Positions 61,094-64,000 of a stretch of DNA of 64,000 bases are shown here, piece after piece. How positions within the stretch are numbered: the stretch's first letter is position 1; each line of letters begins with the position of its first letter. A model generated the notes under the pieces. The model was not told where the DNA came from. It made no database searches and saw only the letters and a program-made list of their open reading frames with translations. The position numbers and the translations under genes are program-made. This DNA comes from Akkermansia muciniphila (GTDB lineage Bacteria; Verrucomicrobiota; Verrucomicrobiia; Verrucomicrobiales; V1-33), in contig CAMAUV010000005.1 of the NCBI GenBank assembly GCA_945861415.1, positions 56,738-120,737 of the forward strand, read 5' to 3'.

Positions 61094-64000
61094 ATGAATT
61101 ATCGTCAGCCCGTCTTAATCAGCCTATTGATGGCCTCCTCTTTTTCTGCTCGCGCCAGCAATGTCATCGTTTCTGAAGTGATGTACAACCCTTCCGGCAC
61201 CAAAGCGGAGTGGATTGAGGTCACCAACACGACGACCAACCGCATCGATATGGCTGCATGGCAGTTGAGCGAGGGAGCCAGTCTGACGCTGCCCGACTTT
61301 AACGCCGGGAATGCCAATGCCGCCTTCCTCCTTGAGAGGGAAAGGATCATCCTGAGTTCCAAAACGCCGGCGGAAACCCTGGCTGACTATCCATACATGG
61401 GTGGGACCCGGGTATTTGGCCCGTGGACCGGGGCGCTCGATAATGCCGGAGAAGAGATTGCCATTCTGGATAAAAACGGAGCCCGCTTGAGCGAATTTGC
61501 CTATGGGGATGGAGGCCGAAAGTGGCCGGCGGCTCCCGATGGCACCGGACATTCGCTCGTGGTGATCAATGAGAATCATACGCTGGATGATTGGCACAAC
61601 TGGAAGACCAGCCCCGCTCAGGGCGGCACTCCGGGGACCGCGGATGTGGTGCCTTCGGAGGATCCCATTTCCGATCCCACGGCCTCGCTTTCGTCCTCCT
61701 ACAGCGAAGTGGTGCCGATGACGGCCACATGGAATTATTACAGGGAATTGTCCCCTGCTCCCGCGGCAGACTGGAATTCCCGCACTTTCGTGCCCTCCCT
61801 GCCGTGGGCATCCGGTCCGGCCTTGCTGGGCTTTGAGACCGCTGCGCTGCCGGCCCCCGGGCTGCAGACCCCTTTTGCCGGATCCGCTCTGCTCACTTAC
61901 TATTTCCGCACCACCTTCAACTGGACAGGGGGCACCGGCGGGGCGCAGTTTCAGATCGATTCCATTCTTGATGACGGGGCTACTTTCTTCCTGAACGGCA
62001 CCTACATCGGGAATAAGGACGGCGTCCCCTCGCCGGTGCACAACAGCAGTGTTGCCACCGTCACCACGGGGGATGCCACGCTTGCTACCAACGCCGTCAC
62101 CGGCAGCATTCCCGCCGGGCTCCTCGTCGATGGCCCCAATGTGCTCGCCGCCGTCTCTTTCCAGGTGAACACCACCAGTTCTGATATGGTTTTCGGGGCC
62201 AATCTCCGCCTGAGCAATTTGCCCCCGAACACCATTTTCATCAATGAAGTGCGTCAGGGCGCTGCCGGAGTGGGCTTTATCGAATTCTATAACACTGCAG
62301 CAAGTGCGGTGGACCTGATGGGCTACCATCTCACGGATACTTCAGGCCAGTGGACCAAATTCCCCATCACCCAGTCTATCGTCGTTCCTCCGGGAGGACT
62401 GGCTACGATGGGCTTTGCGGAGGCAGGGTTCTCACCCACCGCGCCCACGACATCCATCTACCTGTCCAGTGCCGCCGGGACACCACTTACCGGACTGACG
62501 GCCGGTCTGCCGCAGAACGGGCGTTCCATCGGCCGCAAGCCCGTGGGCGGTGCCTCGTGGTTCCGCTTTTCGCAGCCAACTCCCGGCCAGCCGAACTCCA
62601 GTACGGACACAGGGGGTGGATCATCCAGTGTCCCGGCTTTCAATGAAGTGCACTTCAACTCCACTACCGGTAAAGCGGACTGGGTGGAGTTTACCAACCT
62701 TGGTGCCACCGCGATTCCCATGGGCGGGCTTTTTGTAGCCTCTGACAAAGCGTTTGCTGATAAGGTGGCGCTCACCGGCACCCTCGCCGGCGGCGGTTAC
62801 GCTAGCGTGGATGTGGACTTTGCCACCGACGGCTCGGGTGATCTGGTGCTCTACCTCATCGACACGAACAACAAGGTGCTGGGCGAGGCGGAAGTGGTCC
62901 GGCGGGACGGGAAGTCATCGTCGCAGGCATGGCCGGCGGGTTCCGGAGAATGGTATGCCAGCACTGCCTCCACTCGGGATGCGGTCAACGCGCCCGACCG
63001 CAACGCCGATGTCGTCATCAGCGAAATCATGTATGCTCCGCCGTCCAGTCACCGGCAGGGAGAATTCGTCGAGCTTTACAACCGGGGGACCGGCCCGGCC
63101 AATGTTGGCGGATGGGTCTTTGACAGCGGCATCAGCTATGTCATCCCGTCCGGCACCACGATTCCTGCGGGCGGACGGCTCGTAGTGGCGCAAAATGCCG
63201 CCTACATTACGGCCAATTACGGCGCTGTGAATGTCGTCGGCAACTACGGGGGCAGTCTGGGAAATGGCGGCGATCTCGTCCGGCTCCTTGATGCCACCGG
63301 CAATCTCGCCGATGAGGTGGACTACCACACCGAAGGAGACTGGCCCCGCGGCACGGATGGACAGGGATCCTCTCTCGAACTGATCCATCCGGGAATGAAC
63401 AACGACTCCGCTTCTGCGTGGGCCGCTTCCAATGAAACCGCCAAGGGCCAGTGGCAGACCTTCACCCACACCGCGGTTTATTACGGTCAGGGGCAACTCG
63501 TCACTCCGGAAATTCACTTCAACATGACCGCGGAGGGCCATGTGGTGCTGCGCAATATCCGCTACGGGGTCACTGGAGCCGCAGCCAATACACTGTCTGC
63601 GGCCATGTCTCCCGCCAACAGTGGCGTGGACGGCTGGCGTGCCACGGGCACCCATTGGGCCACCTTCTCGGATCCCGAAGGCCTGCACATTGTGGCCAGC
63701 GGTGCCGGCGACCTTAAAGGCAATGCCATTGAACTGGATGTCCCGCAGGCGGCCAACACATCCTACACCATTACGTTTGAAGCCCGCTGGGTGCGCGGCA
63801 ACAACAGGCTGGTGCTCAACTCCCAGGATCATACATGGGGCCGCACGTTTGGCGTGCCCATCCCAAATAACCTTGGCACTCCCGGAGCCGCCAATTCCCG
63901 CGCGGCTGCCGCGGCTGCTCCGGAAATCTGGTCCATGCTGCACAGCCCGGCGGTGCCGCGCGCGTCCGAGGATGTAAAAATTACGGCCCGTGTCTCCTCA
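61094..64000 (+). CDS. Large secreted lamin-tail-domain protein (runs off the window end)
   Basis: The frame is open from ATG 61094 to the end of the window (969 codons seen). The signal peptide is MNYRQPVLISLLMASSFSAR. Lamin-tail-like domains begin with NVIVSEVMYNPSGTKAEWIE (about residue 22), NTIFINEVRQGAAGVGFIEF (about 380), VPAFNEVHFNSTTGKADWVE (about 515) and ADVVISEIMYAPPSSHRQGE (about 638); each has the EVxYNP-type opening and GW-type strands. Between the first and second lies a beta-rich region (YYFRTTFNWTGGTGGAQFQI, DDGATFFLNGTYIGN). Proteins like this, often with a CotH kinase-like or carbohydrate domain later, are common on cell surfaces of this phylum. Four repeated LTD units suggest a structural or adhesive role. 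The C-terminus is outside the window. Confidence 0.85.
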   Translation, partial: MNYRQPVLISLLMASSFSARASNVIVSEVMYNPSGTKAEWIEVTNTTTNRIDMAAWQLSEGASLTLPDFNAGNANAAFLLERERIILSSKTPAETLADYPYMGGTRVFGPWTGALDNAGEEIAILDKNGARLSEFAYGDGGRKWPAAPDGTGHSLVVINENHTLDDWHNWKTSPAQGGTPGTADVVPSEDPISDPTASLSSSYSEVVPMTATWNYYRELSPAPAADWNSRTFVPSLPWASGPALLGFETAALPAPGLQTPFAGSALLTYYFRTTFNWTGGTGGAQFQIDSILDDGATFFLNGTYIGNKDGVPSPVHNSSVATVTTGDATLATNAVTGSIPAGLLVDGPNVLAAVSFQVNTTSSDMVFGANLRLSNLPPNTIFINEVRQGAAGVGFIEFYNTAASAVDLMGYHLTDTSGQWTKFPITQSIVVPPGGLATMGFAEAGFSPTAPTTSIYLSSAAGTPLTGLTAGLPQNGRSIGRKPVGGASWFRFSQPTPGQPNSSTDTGGGSSSVPAFNEVHFNSTTGKADWVEFTNLGATAIPMGGLFVASDKAFADKVALTGTLAGGGYASVDVDFATDGSGDLVLYLIDTNNKVLGEAEVVRRDGKSSSQAWPAGSGEWYASTASTRDAVNAPDRNADVVISEIMYAPPSSHRQGEFVELYNRGTGPANVGGWVFDSGISYVIPSGTTIPAGGRLVVAQNAAYITANYGAVNVVGNYGGSLGNGGDLVRLLDATGNLADEVDYHTEGDWPRGTDGQGSSLELIHPGMNNDSASAWAASNETAKGQWQTFTHTAVYYGQGQLVTPEIHFNMTAEGHVVLRNIRYGVTGAAANTLSAAMSPANSGVDGWRATGTHWATFSDPEGLHIVASGAGDLKGNAIELDVPQAANTSYTITFEARWVRGNNRLVLNSQDHTWGRTFGVPIPNNLGTPGAANSRAAAAAAPEIWSMLHSPAVPRASEDVKITARVSS

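Overview
The window looks like a chromosomal segment from a member of the Verrucomicrobiota. GC content is moderately high, roughly 60% by eye. The taxon call is an inference from gene content: a giant PVC-type propeller/HEAT/cytochrome c protein (32730-36263), a DUF1501 Tat-exported protein, a DUF6807 (PmoA-like) protein, SGNH and sialate-esterase type secreted hydrolases, a DUF3616 protein and a lamin-tail surface protein. No tRNA, rRNA, CRISPR array or intact insertion sequence was seen.

Layout. 1-5 kb: the 5' end of a divergent putA-like gene, a PAS-AraC regulator, a shattered small HTH-like gene, an ABC ATPase, secreted proteins and a cupin. 5-9.4 kb: DUF1501 protein, a membrane protein, a DUF6807 protein and a broken esterase gene. 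9.4-20 kb: aroE, a nitroreductase, an OppF-type ATPase, fabG, a phosphodiesterase, a BrnT/BrnA-like toxin-antitoxin pair, glyoxalase I, two secreted esterases and several gene relics. 20-32 kb: housekeeping genes (uvrC, upp, 2-oxoacid:ferredoxin oxidoreductase beta, rodA, M42 peptidase, prfA, rpmE) and a cupin/PEP-hydrolase-family pair. 32-43 kb: the PVC-type cytochrome protein, a DUF2314/ankyrin/zinc-ribbon cluster cut by in-frame stops, an ATPase, a nitrate reductase relic, a polyprenyl synthase, an MsbA-like exporter and a subtilase. 44-50 kb: a five-gene minus-strand run holding an HtrA-like protease, a catalytically dead HtrA-like paralogue, a FAD oxidoreductase, a membrane protein and an MFS transporter. 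50-61 kb: nucleoside transporter, proB, a hicA relic, a molybdenum formate dehydrogenase, pterin dehydratase, sdhC, an ABC ATPase and a divergent oxyR/katG pair with a clear OxyR operator. 61-64 kb: a large lamin-tail protein running off the end.

The most striking property is gene decay. At least ten recognisable gene relics carry several stops and/or frameshifts each, while essential genes (prfA, uvrC, fabG, aroE, rodA, rpmE, upp) are intact. This points to real, ongoing loss of accessory genes rather than poor sequence. Several multi-subunit systems are represented by one subunit only (FdhA, SdhC, ferredoxin oxidoreductase beta, OppF, two ABC ATPases). I found no convincing novel defence or biosynthetic system. 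The best leads are the active/inactive HtrA-like pair, the stop-interrupted DUF2314-ankyrin frame, and the cupin/PEP-hydrolase pair.
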